64,000 nt of DNA from Wansuia hejianensis (lineage in GTDB: Bacteria > Bacillota > Clostridia > Lachnospirales > Lachnospiraceae): NCBI RefSeq assembly GCF_014337215.1, contig NZ_CP060635.1, positions 1,687,501 to 1,751,500 of the forward strand, given 5' to 3'. The position numbers and the translations under genes were made by a program. Shown in pieces: positions 18,350 through 27,293 of this stretch. Under the pieces are notes generated by a model. That model was given only the letters and a program-made list of their open reading frames with translations. It was not told where the DNA came from and ran no database searches. The first letter of the stretch is position 1. Every line of letters begins with the position of its first letter.

Positions 18350-20122
18350 GTGTTTAATACCAATATCTCCTCCTGCAATAATATCATAAACATTCTCAAA
18401 CATAGTAACTCCTTCTCCAAATTCCACCTTCACATTTATCGTACTATCTGGTGATTTGTGGGACAAAAGTACAATGGATTCAACGGTATTACCTTTCTCC
18501 CACAAAAGTCGCCTTACTTCTTGACCATCCTTATATATAGGGAAGTTAAACTCTATTGACTTCAAAGGGTTCTCTGACTCTCCATTTGGATATATTTGAA
18601 TTTCCTTTATGAGGTAAGTGATAAGGCTTTTCTTTTCTTCATCGCTTATTATATCATAGAGCTTTCCGAAATTCAGCATAAGCTTGTAAATATTGTCCAG
18701 AGTGATTGCTTCCATTTCAATGGAACTTCTTCTGAGCTTTACATCTTCAATCCGTTCTTCCAGCTCCACAATCGTATCATACAAACCATCAAGCCTTAAT
18801 GTCATATCATGGATTTTTCTTTCTCTGAAACGAGCATCAATAGGCAGATTATCAATCTCTCTCTCCAGACGAGCTTTGTTCAAATCCACTTCTTTCAGCT
18901 TACTCTCATAATTAGCAAGTTCCTTATCAATGGCAGTAGTATCAGTCTGTACACCAATACGCTTTTCTATCTCTTTAGCAAAATATTTATCACTTACCAA
19001 TTCCTTAACAGCCTCAATTACAAGTGGTTCAATGTCTGTTTTTCTAAGAGATGCCTTGTAATCACAATGATGTCCTCTCTCTTGCTTGTTTCTACCGCAG
19101 ATATAATAGTAAACTTCTTTGTATGTGCCATCTTTATTCGTCCATGCGTGTTTATTCGTATACATTGAGCTTCCACAAAGAGGACACTTTAATATTCCCG
19201 TTAAAAGATGTGACCTGTCCTTGCCAATTTTTGACGGCTGCTTGATTCCCGTCAATGCCCGTTTCGCATGGACTTTCTGCCAGAGTTCCTCGCTGACAAT
19301 TCCCTCATGCTGCCCATCCTCTAAAATATAATCATCCGTATGGACTTGCTTGTATTCATTTTTTGTCCCTTTTACCTTTTCCCGTGTCCTTCTGCCATAA
19401 GCAATTTTCCCACAATAAACAGGGTTGTCTAATATCTGCCGTATTAAATGATTACTCCATGTTTCCAACTTCCCATTCTGACGGGGTATCTTCTTTATCC
19501 CTTGTAAATTAAGATATTTTGCTACTCCGCCAAGCCCTATGTCTGAACTGGCAAACTTATCAAATATAATTCGGATTGCGTCAGCTTCAGTTTCTTCTAT
19601 TAAAAGCTGGTTATCTTTTAGATAATATCCATACGGTGCAAAGCCGCCGTTCCAGCCACCCTGCCGAGCTTTTTCCCTGCGTCCGTTCATCGTCTGCTCA
19701 ATGATATTTTCTCTCTCAATTTCTGCGACCGCAGATAATACAGAAATTAAAAGTTTTCCGCTTGTCTGGGATGAATCAATACCTTCCTCAATGCAAATAA
19801 GATTTATTCCGTATGATTGAACAAACTCCAACGAATTTAGAATATCTGCTGCGTTTCTTCCAAAGCGTGAAAGCTTATAAACCAGAATATAATCTATCTC
19901 CAATCCGTTCTTTATATCGGAAAGCATCTTCTTAAATGCGGGGCGTCCCTCAATAGATTTTCCCGATTTACCTGCATCTTCATAAATGCCGACAATATCC
20001 ATTTCTTCTCGGTCAGCAAATCGTTTTAAGCTATTTTTCTGCCCCTCAAGACTATATCCATCCACCTGCATTTCAGTACTTACTCTCGGATACAGGACAC
20101 ATTTCTTTCCTTCTCTGTTCAT
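18320..20122 (-). CDS. large serine recombinase of the conjugative element
   Basis: A 600-residue site-specific integrase/excisionase. Order: resolvase domain with catalytic Ser15 (YPRVSTEMQ) and the YKLSRFGRNAADIL helix; recombinase domain (residues about 165-290); zinc-ribbon LKCPLCGSSM..C..C; long coiled coil; then a C-terminal tail VESIVLLSHKSPDSTINV that closely matches the tail of RlmD at the other end of the element. This suggests that the attachment site lies in the 3' end of this gene and that integration swapped its last codons with those of rlmD. GGAGG is 7 nt before the ATG. It is the last gene of a short operon with the MazF-like toxin. Confidence 0.9.
   Translation of the reverse strand: MNREGKKCVLYPRVSTEMQVDGYSLEGQKNSLKRFADREEMDIVGIYEDAGKSGKSIEGRPAFKKMLSDIKNGLEIDYILVYKLSRFGRNAADILNSLEFVQSYGINLICIEEGIDSSQTSGKLLISVLSAVAEIERENIIEQTMNGRREKARQGGWNGGFAPYGYYLKDNQLLIEETEADAIRIIFDKFASSDIGLGGVAKYLNLQGIKKIPRQNGKLETWSNHLIRQILDNPVYCGKIAYGRRTREKVKGTKNEYKQVHTDDYILEDGQHEGIVSEELWQKVHAKRALTGIKQPSKIGKDRSHLLTGILKCPLCGSSMYTNKHAWTNKDGTYKEVYYYICGRNKQERGHHCDYKASLRKTDIEPLVIEAVKELVSDKYFAKEIEKRIGVQTDTTAIDKELANYESKLKEVDLNKARLEREIDNLPIDARFRERKIHDMTLRLDGLYDTIVELEERIEDVKLRRSSIEMEAITLDNIYKLMLNFGKLYDIISDEEKKSLITYLIKEIQIYPNGESENPLKSIEFNFPIYKDGQEVRRLLWEKGNTVESIVLLSHKSPDSTINVKVEFGEGVTMFENVYDIIAGGDIGIKHRTLKMKLFH
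18455..18463. repeat. candidate left attachment core
   Basis: TTTGTGGGA is the longest run I can match between the recombinase 3' end and the rlmD junction region (same word at 38405-38413). It sits in the codons for LSHK in both genes, in the same orientation. The surrounding DNA is diverged, so the exact crossover is uncertain. Confidence 0.4.
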
Positions 20123-20173
20123 TGTACCACCTCCGATAATTTAGGAAAATGTGATATGTAAGGTTGCGTAAAC

Positions 20174-20326
20174 CTACGCAACGCTATCCAGTTCCTGCAA
20201 AACAAATCTTCCGTATTTTTCAACCACCTGCACCATAGCTTTGATAAATGCATCAAAATTTTTCGCTTCATCAACCATGCTATCGTGCGGCTGTTCTGCA
20301 TCTGGGGATGTTTTAACATTTTCCAT
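20174..20326 (-). CDS. small hypothetical protein of the element
   Basis: A 50-residue acidic protein (MENVKTSPDAEQPHDSMVDE...) with a strong GGAGGT site 6 nt before the ATG. It lies between the MazF-like gene and the recombinase in the same direction. No recognised domain; the position suggests a small accessory or directionality factor, but nothing in the sequence proves it. Confidence 0.6.
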   Translation of the reverse strand: MENVKTSPDAEQPHDSMVDEAKNFDAFIKAMVQVVEKYGRFVLQELDSVA

Positions 20327-20417
20327 CTGGCTACCTCCGCAAAATAAAGCGGCTGTGTACCCTAAATTATAGAGATACAGCCGCTGTCTGACCAATGTGC
20401 AAATTCCTCCGTTTTTG

Positions 20418-20795
20418 CTACTTTGCACATTTCTTTTCAGGTCTGTTATTGAGTGAAATACTAATGGCAAGAGCCTTATCAACTCTTGCCATTATGTTAT
20501 CGGGCATCATTCCCATATACTGTTTTAACCGCTGCTTATCAAGCGTCCGTATCTGCTCAAGCAGGATAACGGAGTCCTTATCAAGCCCCTCAAAATCTGT
20601 TACTGAAGTATGTGTTGGTAATTTTGCTTTTGTGTGTACTCGGCTCGTAATCGCTGCAATAATAACTGTCGGGCTGTGTTTGTTCCCAGTATTGTTGGAG
20701 ATAATAAGCACAGGTCTTGTGCCTCCCTGCTCTGAACCGACAACGGGATTAAGTTCTGCGTAGAAAACATCTCCACGCCTTATTATTCTTTCCAT
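20418..20795 (-). CDS. PemK/MazF-family endoribonuclease toxin-like protein
   Basis: A 125-residue protein with the MazF fold signatures RRGDVFYAELNPVVGSEQGG, TRPVLIISNN and the C-terminal LLEQIRTLDKQRL. MazF toxins cut mRNA at short sites. A longer frame extends upstream, but AGGAGG is placed for the ATG at 20795. No MazE-type antitoxin gene is evident; the small protein downstream is not a recognised antitoxin. It probably helps maintain the element or regulates its genes. Confidence 0.85.
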   Translation of the reverse strand: MERIIRRGDVFYAELNPVVGSEQGGTRPVLIISNNTGNKHSPTVIIAAITSRVHTKAKLPTHTSVTDFEGLDKDSVILLEQIRTLDKQRLKQYMGMMPDNIMARVDKALAISISLNNRPEKKCAK

Positions 20796-20903
20796 AGTGT
20801 TTGACCTCCTATCTGGAAAAGGCAGGCGTAACCTGCCTATGTAACAGCCAGATACAAGGAAGTATTTAAGGTCGGGAGAGCATAAACCAAACTCTGTTTC
20901 CAT

Positions 20904-21317
20904 AGACCGCCCTGCATCTGGCTTTATGATAAGAGCATTTCAATTTGTCCTCGACACCCCGAAATGCTATGGGAAGTCGCCAAACGGTCAGCAGCTAACT
21001 GACGCCACGGGAGTTCCACCCCAACTGTCGTTCTGACAGAGCCGCCCTCATTGCCTGCGACGGTTTAATCACGCTCGGACTATGACTGGACGGGAGTACC
21101 ATTATTCTCTTTGTGGGTCATGGCGAAATCGGGAGCTGCCCGATATTTTGAGTCGGTATTAATCCGCTCACCACCTTTCATCGCTATTCTGCTTGTCGGC
21201 AGGTCATGGCGTACCGCTGCACACGCTTATGCTCATCACAATCACAAAGAGGAAGTATTTGACGAATGAGTATTCGGTTGTCAAGGAACAATCCCGTTTT
21301 CGCCACACAAAGGAAAA
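20904..21317. other. structured non-coding region of the element
   Basis: About 410 bases with no convincing gene. Several short dyads occur: ATCGGG-AGCTG-CCCGAT at 21128-21144, CTGTC-GTTCT-GACAG near 21026, and CGAAT-GAGT-ATTCG inside a TTGAC..GTCAA frame near 21260. Base composition is higher in GC than nearby intergenic DNA. It could be a leader RNA or a transfer origin; neither is shown. Confidence 0.35.
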
Positions 21318-21346
21318 CTGGGTGAGAGGATTTTCCTCTCACCCAG
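21318..21346 (-). terminator. intrinsic terminator after the sigma-like gene
   Basis: A perfect 13-bp stem (CTGGGTGAGAGGA and its complement) with a 3-nt loop, followed on the minus strand by TTTTCC. It lies 30 bp after the stop of the sigma-like gene. Confidence 0.8.
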
Positions 21347-21375
21347 TAGCCGATGGGAAACCATGAAATTCCCCT

Positions 21376-21804
21376 CTAACTCAAAAATTTTTTAATTTTT
21401 TCTTTGAGCCTGTCCATTCGCCTGTAAACAGACTTCACCGTCACACCAAGCCGCAAAGCGATTTCACGGTAACTAAAACCTTGTATCTTTAACAGCACAG
21501 CTTGTAGGGTAAGACTGTCAACCTCAATCAAAATCTGATAAAGACGCTCATTTTCGATACTGTCCAGAAAATCATCAACCGTCTTTACCTCGGATGGTGG
21601 GTCACTCTCGGCAACTTCTTCCAGATATGTACCTGCTTCCTGCAATTTCTCATAGTACCGTCTGTCGGAATTAAATATTGCCCAATCGTGAATACGGAGC
21701 CGTTCTATGGTATCCTCGCTGACTCCCAACTCACGCAGTTTCTTTTCTTCGGCTTCTTTCCAGAGCCGCCATTTCTTTTCTTCTTTGGCTTTGTTGTAAG
21801 CCAT
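21376..21804 (-). CDS. sigma-70 region-4-like regulator of the element
   Basis: A 142-residue protein with a C-terminal sigma-region-4 helix-turn-helix: LKIQGFSYREIALRLGVTVKSVYRRMDRLKEKI. The N-terminal half is charged and helical (KEEKKWRLWKEAEEKKL). GGAGGT is 8 nt before the ATG. Such small sigma-like proteins are standard in Tn916/Tn1549-type elements, where they tune transfer-gene expression. No region 2 is visible, so it is unlikely to be a full sigma factor. Confidence 0.8.
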   Translation of the reverse strand: MAYNKAKEEKKWRLWKEAEEKKLRELGVSEDTIERLRIHDWAIFNSDRRYYEKLQEAGTYLEEVAESDPPSEVKTVDDFLDSIENERLYQILIEVDSLTLQAVLLKIQGFSYREIALRLGVTVKSVYRRMDRLKEKIKKFLS

Positions 21805-22338
21805 AGCCGTGCACCTCCAATCTGAATTTTTTGAAAATCCAGATTGGCAGGTGGCGAACGGCAGCCTACGCCAAAAACAGGCTTGTCCTGTATTCTGACA
21901 AAAAGCAACACAAAAAAATCCGCAAAGGCTGTCACACCTAAGCGGATATAAGCATATTTAATTCTGTTGTATAGAGATTTAGCTTCTACTTCAAGGGTAT
22001 AAGAGTGCCACGCACACACAAGGATTTTTTTAATGAATTATCGATGCTATGTAGATAGCTGCTGCTTCGGATAAGCAGCACGGTTGTCGTATATGACCAG
22101 CACATAGAAAATCCCTCCAAACTCAAAACGGGTTTGAAGGGTATCAACAATTCATCTGGGCATAGCGAAACCGCCCACCAAAGCACCGTTTTTTTTATTT
22201 GGTGGGCTTGCCCAAAGTATTTAGAAAAACAGCGTATAGCTTTATTTTGCCATACGCTGTTTTGAAAGAGAAAGAGCCGATGATCTGTGAGAGTGTTTCA
22301 TCGGCTCTGCGCCTATGCGTCTGGCTCTTTGATGACTG
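21805..22338. other. gene-free stretch with three consecutive hairpins
   Basis: About 530 bases upstream of the sigma-like gene with no supported gene. It holds three inverted repeats in a row: 10-bp arms 22173-22182/22198-22207 with eight T in the loop; 12-bp arms 22226-22237/22252-22263 (AAAACAGCGTAT); 11-bp arms 22273-22283/22298-22308 (AGAGCCGATGA). They may be terminators or attenuators insulating the arsenic operon and the KTR gene from the sigma-like gene. Confidence 0.5.
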
Positions 22339-22500
22339 TTATTTTTGATCTTGGACATCAATAACTGTTTCTTGCTTACATTTCGGGCAGTAGAGAGGAA
22401 ATTTTTTGATTACTGTGTCCCTTCGGATTTTGTCACGAGTTTTATTTCCACAAACCGGAATTTTATCCCTTCTGCATCTTCCATCTTGATATCTCTTCTC
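22339..22500 (-). CDS. Cys-rich KTR family small protein (start unclear)
   Basis: A 53-codon open frame reading KIPVCGNKTRDKIRRDTVIK, then FPLYCPKCKQETVIDV, the signature of the cysteine-rich KTR family found on Gram-positive conjugative elements, with two CxxC-type knuckles expected to bind zinc. There is no ATG, GTG or TTG in a normal place: the frame opens right after a TGA. The first knuckle is incomplete (a single Cys before KTR). It may be a pseudogene or use an unusual start. Confidence 0.5.
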   Translation of the reverse strand, partial: EKRYQDGRCRRDKIPVCGNKTRDKIRRDTVIKKFPLYCPKCKQETVIDVQDQK

Positions 22501-22515
22501 TCAAGTCTTATTTTT

Positions 22516-22893
22516 TTATTTTAGCATAAGGATGTTGCGTTTGATTTGCTCAATAACCTCTATGAACGCCTCATCGCTCTGTCCTGTCGGATCAGGCAAT
22601 CCCCAATTATCATCAAATGCTCGGCCGATATAAGGGCAGCCTACATCGCAGCCCATAGAGATAGCAACATCAGGCGTGGGAATTTGGTCGATTGTCTTGC
22701 TGTACTGTGTTTGCTCCATATCAATACCGTAAAGCTGTTTTATCAGCCGTACCGCGTCTTGGTTGATCTGCGGTTTGGTTTCCGTGCCTGCGGAATAGAA
22801 GTCAAACTTATCTCCAGCAAAATGTTTACCCAGCGCCTCCGCAATCTGACTGCGGCAGGAATTGTGAACACAAATAAATGCAATTTTTTTCAT
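22516..22893 (-). CDS. arsC: arsenate reductase ArsC (LMW phosphatase type)
   Basis: A 125-residue cytosolic enzyme that reduces arsenate to arsenite for export. It has the P-loop CVHNSCRSQ (Cys8, Cys13) and the second redox pair in SMGCDVGCPY, i.e. the thioredoxin-coupled family of S. aureus/B. subtilis ArsC. Start at GGAGGTCAAC-ATG (22893) rather than the 4-residue longer frame. Last gene of the arsenic operon, 12 nt after arsA. Confidence 0.93.
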   Translation of the reverse strand: MKKIAFICVHNSCRSQIAEALGKHFAGDKFDFYSAGTETKPQINQDAVRLIKQLYGIDMEQTQYSKTIDQIPTPDVAISMGCDVGCPYIGRAFDDNWGLPDPTGQSDEAFIEVIEQIKRNILMLK

Positions 22894-22904
22894 GTTGACC
22901 TCCA

Positions 22905-24641
22905 TTATAGTGATAGAAGCATATCGCCTTTAACTTCTTCCGCACTCCAAGCAATCAGAGCAACCTTTCCGTTTGCGTGTGAATCTACTTTTTTGATCCA
23001 TTCCACTTCATTACTTGCCTTAACAGAAAGCATTTGATTCGTGCTTCCCGTCTGATAGAGCGATTGATTGATAACCCACCACTTTGTCGCAATTTGCGCT
23101 CGTTTCAGGTCATATTCCAAACGGAGGGCTTCATATACGGGCGTTGCTTCGGGAAGTGTGACAATGATTACTTCGGTTTCTGTGCCTTTCAGACGGGGCA
23201 GCAGGCGTTTAACGGATTCTGGCGTTTCGCCCTTTGTGCGCTGAATTTCCTTATCATAGCTTTCCGTAGATTCCAACAGAAGCAGGGTATGCCCGGTGGG
23301 AGCCGTGTCTATAACGACTATTTCATCATCAGCTTTTTCTACGATTTCAGCAAATGCCCGGAACACAGCGATTTCCTGTGTACAGGGAGAACGAAGATCT
23401 TCTTCAATATAGGCAATATCTTCATCTGACATATTGTTTTCCTGTGCTTTCGCAAGCACTTCATTTTGGTATTTTTTCAGTTCAGCCGCTTCATCAATAT
23501 GACTCATGGTAATACCATTTTGTTCTTCCAGTACAAATTTAAGATGAGCAGCCGGGTCGGTGGTCGTTAAATGCACCTTTTTTCCGCATTTAGAAAGTCC
23601 CAAAGCAATCGCTGCCGCAACAGTAGTCTTTCCTACGCCCCCTTTTCCCATTGTGAAGATAACCTTTTTATTTTGTGCGTTGAGTTCATCTACAATATCC
23701 GTCAGAGAATGAAGATGTTCGGCGTTGATCTTTTCATCACGCAGAATATGGCGATCCTCGGTCAGCATTGCCCGAACATTGTCTATTCCGGTAATGTTGT
23801 AAGCACGCAAGGGGATTTCATACTGCTGCATTGATTTTAGTTCTTCCGGCATTTCGGAAAGTGCGATCTGCTGCTTGTGATGAAGTTCCGAAGATACTTC
23901 ATCATCAAACTGTGTCAGCACACCGTTAATAACCAAAACCTGATTACAAACGCCAAGTTCTTTCAGTTCAGCCGATGCTCTGTATGCTTCCTTTAATGGA
24001 GCAGCTTCCGGTCTTGTTACGAGAATCAGTGTAGTCTTTGAACCGTCGGCAAGGGTTTCCACCGCCTCTTTGTAGACGGCTTTTCTGCTTTCAAGACCTG
24101 ACAACTGTCCAAGGCAGGACGCTCCGTGTGTGCTCTCACTGATAAAATTGCTCCAAGCGGAAGGCAACTGCAACATACGGAGTGTGTGTCCTGTCGGCGC
24201 TGTGTCAAAGATGATATAATCATATTTCAGTTGCACTTCATCATCTGTGATGAAATTGGAAAACTCATTAAACGCAGCAATTTCTATGGTACAGGAACCG
24301 GACAACTGTTCCTCCATATTGACGATAACCGAATCCGGCAGTTTACCACGGTAGGGAGCAATTACACTTTCCCGATACTCCGCCGCCGCTTCAATCGGAT
24401 TTAAATTCGCCACGACAAGTTTCGGTACATCCGGAATCGGAACACCTTTATTGTTCAGTTCCATCGAAAAAACATCCTGCAAATTGGATGCCGGATCAGT
24501 ACTAACCAACAGAACCTTTTTTCCTGCATCCGCAAGGGATACCGCCGTAGCGCAGGCGGTCGAGGTTTTACCCACGCCGCCTTTACCCGTAAAGAACAGA
24601 TACTGTGTCAGGTCAATTTTTTTCAGATCAAATCTTTCCAT
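22905..24641 (-). CDS. arsA: arsenite-stimulated ATPase ArsA
   Basis: A 578-residue duplicated ATPase with two deviant Walker A loops, GKGGVGKTS near residue 19 and GKGGVGKTT near 333, each followed by a DTAPTGHTLR/L signature. Pairs with the arsenite carrier to energise export, receiving As(III) from ArsD. The ATG overlaps the arsD stop by 1 nt (TGATG), indicating translational coupling. ArsA with Acr3 rather than ArsB is a known combination. Confidence 0.95.
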   Translation of the reverse strand: MERFDLKKIDLTQYLFFTGKGGVGKTSTACATAVSLADAGKKVLLVSTDPASNLQDVFSMELNNKGVPIPDVPKLVVANLNPIEAAAEYRESVIAPYRGKLPDSVIVNMEEQLSGSCTIEIAAFNEFSNFITDDEVQLKYDYIIFDTAPTGHTLRMLQLPSAWSNFISESTHGASCLGQLSGLESRKAVYKEAVETLADGSKTTLILVTRPEAAPLKEAYRASAELKELGVCNQVLVINGVLTQFDDEVSSELHHKQQIALSEMPEELKSMQQYEIPLRAYNITGIDNVRAMLTEDRHILRDEKINAEHLHSLTDIVDELNAQNKKVIFTMGKGGVGKTTVAAAIALGLSKCGKKVHLTTTDPAAHLKFVLEEQNGITMSHIDEAAELKKYQNEVLAKAQENNMSDEDIAYIEEDLRSPCTQEIAVFRAFAEIVEKADDEIVVIDTAPTGHTLLLLESTESYDKEIQRTKGETPESVKRLLPRLKGTETEVIIVTLPEATPVYEALRLEYDLKRAQIATKWWVINQSLYQTGSTNQMLSVKASNEVEWIKKVDSHANGKVALIAWSAEEVKGDMLLSL

Positions 24642-25003
24642 CAACAACAGCCTCCTTCACAGCAGCATCCGCCGGATTTTTGTTCACCCAAAGAACCTTT
24701 CGGCAATTCAAGCCACTGTGTAAATTCGTCGTTGGTCGGATAGCGACCGGAGATAGCAAGTTCGCCATCTACTATTGTTACGGGCAACTTATCAGCACCG
24801 TATAACTGTACGAAATCGTTGACAATCTTATTGTTGATAAAAACCATCGGAGCATTGGAAAGGTTAAACCGTTTTACGGTAATGCCTTTTTGCTTCAAGG
24901 TGTTGAGAACGGTGGAGATACGAAGCAATTCGGGATCGACGCTTACGCCGCAAAGTCCGGTTGAGCAACACATAGCGGGTTCAAAGATTTCAATGTTTTT
25001 CAT
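24641..25003 (-). CDS. arsD: ArsD arsenite metallochaperone
   Basis: A 120-residue thioredoxin-fold protein. Cys12, Cys13 and Cys18 in AMCCSTGLCG form the As(III) site that hands arsenite to ArsA. The C-terminus adds vicinal cysteine pairs (GGCCCEGGCC), also found in several ArsD proteins. GAGGT precedes the ATG; coupled to arsA. Confidence 0.95.
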   Translation of the reverse strand: MKNIEIFEPAMCCSTGLCGVSVDPELLRISTVLNTLKQKGITVKRFNLSNAPMVFINNKIVNDFVQLYGADKLPVTIVDGELAISGRYPTNDEFTQWLELPKGSLGEQKSGGCCCEGGCC

Positions 25004-25030
25004 AGTAGTTACCTCTTTCTTAATTTTTTA

Positions 25031-26077
25031 TTATTTAACGGGAAACCATTTCTGCGTCTTGTTCGCAATTTTGACCAAGAACAGCATTACGGGAACCTCG
25101 GTTAAAACACCGACAGTTGTTGCCAAAGCAGCTGGTGAAGTTGTTCCAAAGAGAGCAATCGCTACTGCTACAGCCAGTTCAAAGAAATTTGATGCACCGA
25201 TCATTCCGGCTGGAGCCGCAATTTTGTAGGGCAGTTTCAAAAGTCTGCAAGCCACATAAGCTATCGCAAAGATCAGGAATGTCTGCAAAATCAGCGGTAC
25301 GGCAATCAGAACGATATGCAGCGGATTTTCCAAGATCACATTGCCTTGGAATGAGAAAATCATAATCAGCGTCAGCAGAAGTCCGATGGTGGTAATACCG
25401 TCAAACTTCTTAACAAAGGTGTTTTCAAAATAATCTGTGCCTTTCCTTTTCAAAACAAAATACCTTGTTAGCATACCGCCCGCCAAAGGAATGACAACGA
25501 ACAGAACGACCGATAAAATCAGCGTATCCCACGGAACGGATACATTGGAAACACCCAGCAGGAATTTTACGATTGGCACAAAGGCGACGAGAATAATCAA
25601 ATCATTCGTTGCCACTTGCACCACGGTGTAGGCAGGATCGCCCTTTGTCAAGCTGCTCCACACAAACACCATCGCCGTACACGGAGCGGCACCGAGCAAT
25701 ACTGCTCCGGCAAGATATTCCGTAGCAAGGTCGGGCGTGATGAACGCCTTGAAAATTACGAAGAAGAACAGGCTTGCAATACCATACATCGTAAACGGTT
25801 TGACTAGCCAGTTTGTAACCCAAGTCACAAACAATCCCTTTGGATTTTTTCCGACATTCTTAATGCTTCTGAAGTCTACCTTCATCATCATCGGATAAAT
25901 CATTAGCCAAATGAGTATTGCCATCGGAATAGATACTTTGGCATATTCAAACTGATTCAGAAAATCGGGTATCTGCGGCAAAAACTGACCGATCAGCACG
26001 CCGACTATCATGCAGAAGATAACCCATAATGTCAAATATTTTTGAAAGATACTGATTCCGCTTTTATCTTTATTCAT
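25031..26077 (-). CDS. acr3: Acr3-type arsenite efflux carrier
   Basis: A 348-residue membrane protein with about ten helices and the Acr3 features ILIWLMIYPMMMKVDF, LGAAPCTAMVFVWS (the conserved Cys of helix 4 needed for As(III) transport) and GMIGASNFFELAVAVAI. Exports arsenite using the membrane potential or ArsA ATPase. Its start overlaps the end of arsR by 8 nt. Confidence 0.95.
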   Translation of the reverse strand: MNKDKSGISIFQKYLTLWVIFCMIVGVLIGQFLPQIPDFLNQFEYAKVSIPMAILIWLMIYPMMMKVDFRSIKNVGKNPKGLFVTWVTNWLVKPFTMYGIASLFFFVIFKAFITPDLATEYLAGAVLLGAAPCTAMVFVWSSLTKGDPAYTVVQVATNDLIILVAFVPIVKFLLGVSNVSVPWDTLILSVVLFVVIPLAGGMLTRYFVLKRKGTDYFENTFVKKFDGITTIGLLLTLIMIFSFQGNVILENPLHIVLIAVPLILQTFLIFAIAYVACRLLKLPYKIAAPAGMIGASNFFELAVAVAIALFGTTSPAALATTVGVLTEVPVMLFLVKIANKTQKWFPVK

Positions 26078-26426
26078 CGTTTTTACTCCTTTCGGTTTGG
26101 TAACACAGCTTTTTTTCCTTACATTTCTTGCAGGCTTCTTGATCCGCTAAGTAGGTCGAAAGCTCCGGCAAGTGTTCGGTCAAATACTGCCATAATGTGC
26201 TGTGGTCTTGCTTGAATTCAGAACTAATGCTGTAATAAGTCCATTGTGCATCTTTTTGGCTGCTTACAATACCGCACTTTTTCAGTATCGTTAGATGCCG
26301 TGATACATTGGATTGCGTCAGATTCAATGTCGCCTCAATTTCACAGACGCACAATTCCCTCTCTATCAGCAAGGAGAGAATTCGCAGCCTGCTTTCCTCT
26401 GCAAGTGCTTTAAATATATCTGTCAT
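26070..26426 (-). CDS. arsR: ArsR/SmtB-family arsenic-responsive repressor (arsR1)
   Basis: A 118-residue winged-helix repressor. The recognition region LTQSNVSRHLTILKKCGIV is preceded by ELCVCEIE, the CxC As(III) site of classic ArsR; extra cysteines at the C-terminus (CKKCKEKKLC) may add a ligand. GAGGTGATGAT precedes the ATG at 26426; the longer frame would read through the operator and is rejected. First gene of the arsR-acr3-arsD-arsA-arsC segment, with its own operator upstream. Confidence 0.92.
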   Translation of the reverse strand: MTDIFKALAEESRLRILSLLIERELCVCEIEATLNLTQSNVSRHLTILKKCGIVSSQKDAQWTYYSISSEFKQDHSTLWQYLTEHLPELSTYLADQEACKKCKEKKLCYQTERSKNDE

Positions 26427-26443
26427 ATCATCACCTCTTATTC

Positions 26444-26467
26444 GTATATGCTCATTCACTCATATAC
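26444..26467. promoter_or_regulatory. ArsR operator
   Basis: GTATATG, ten bases, CATATAC: an exact 7-bp dyad directly upstream of arsR1, the size and AT-rich type bound by ArsR/SmtB dimers. It would let arsR1 control the downstream half of the operon separately. Confidence 0.7.
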
Positions 26468-26516
26468 TATGCTGAAAAGCTGCCGTTTGTTACAACGACT
26501 CAGCTTTTTTATTATT

Positions 26517-26894
26517 TCAGAACCCAAGTTTATTTAACAGCTTTTCAACATCGGCGGCTTTCAGCACCTTGCCCATAGATACAACCTTTTCGTTTACAAC
26601 GAGAGCAGGCATGCTCATAACGCCGTATTTCATTACCTTCTGCATATCGGTGATATATTCGACTTCCACAGATAATCCCATTGCTTTCACAGCTTCTTTT
26701 GCATTTTCATATTGATCGTGGCAGGATTTGCAACCTGCCCCCAAGACCTTAATGCAGCATATTCCGTCTTTCGCTTCTGCACAGCAGTCATTTGTGATTT
26801 CACTTACCTCACTTGTAGGACAGCCGCAGTTGCAAGCGCAAGTGGGGGTTTTCTTTTCTTCTCCCTCTTTCTTACCAAAGTTAAACAGTGCCAT
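26517..26894 (-). CDS. thioredoxin-fold redox-active disulfide protein with Cys-rich N-terminus
   Basis: A 125-residue protein. The C-terminal domain is the 'redox-active disulfide protein 2' type of thioredoxin fold with C55-KS-C58 and a cis-Pro loop MSMPALVVNE. The N-terminal 50 residues carry eight cysteines (CACNCGC, CC, CC), an unusual metal-binding-like tail. Start at GGAGGT-ATG (26894). Genes of this type usually follow DUF318/ArsP permeases, as here. Probably reduces or buffers arsenic-bound thiols; not proved. Confidence 0.8.
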   Translation of the reverse strand: MALFNFGKKEGEEKKTPTCACNCGCPTSEVSEITNDCCAEAKDGICCIKVLGAGCKSCHDQYENAKEAVKAMGLSVEVEYITDMQKVMKYGVMSMPALVVNEKVVSMGKVLKAADVEKLLNKLGF

Positions 26895-26984
26895 AATCAA
26901 TTACCTCCAAGATTTAATTAAATTAAAATATTAAAATTCGAATCAAAACATATACAATCCAATGAACAAATTTTTCATCTGCCA

Positions 26985-27275
26985 TCACCCCCCACAGCAA
27001 CACACACAGCCGCAGTTTGGCGTAACATCTGTCATACCGCCTTTTTCACGAAGAACAGGTGGTACCCAGCCGGTATCATCACCTACATAAGTAATCGCAC
27101 CTACTGGGCAGTTTTCTCCGCAATAATGACAGTGAACCACACAGCTATCGGGATTTGTAACCACCGAGGATGGTGCTTTCGACTTGTCATATACTGAATG
27201 AGGACAGTTATTTACGCAAGTTCCGCATTCAATACAAGATAGAACATCCACTACGGGATACCATTTATTTGCCAT
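26985..27275 (-). CDS. ferredoxin-like 2x[4Fe-4S] protein with C-terminal Cys cluster
   Basis: A 96-residue protein. Cys14, 17, 20, 24 form a complete CxxCxxCxxxCP cluster motif; Cys45, 49, 52, 56 form a second, slightly altered one (CxxxCxxCxxxCP). The C-terminal ten residues contain five cysteines (NCGCVCCCGG), not part of a normal ferredoxin. GGAGG precedes the ATG. It lies between the permease and the thioredoxin-like gene, so it may supply electrons for arsenic redox chemistry; this is inference. Confidence 0.8.
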   Translation of the reverse strand: MANKWYPVVDVLSCIECGTCVNNCPHSVYDKSKAPSSVVTNPDSCVVHCHYCGENCPVGAITYVGDDTGWVPPVLREKGGMTDVTPNCGCVCCCGG

Positions 27276-27293
27276 TTTTATTTCCTCCGTTTT

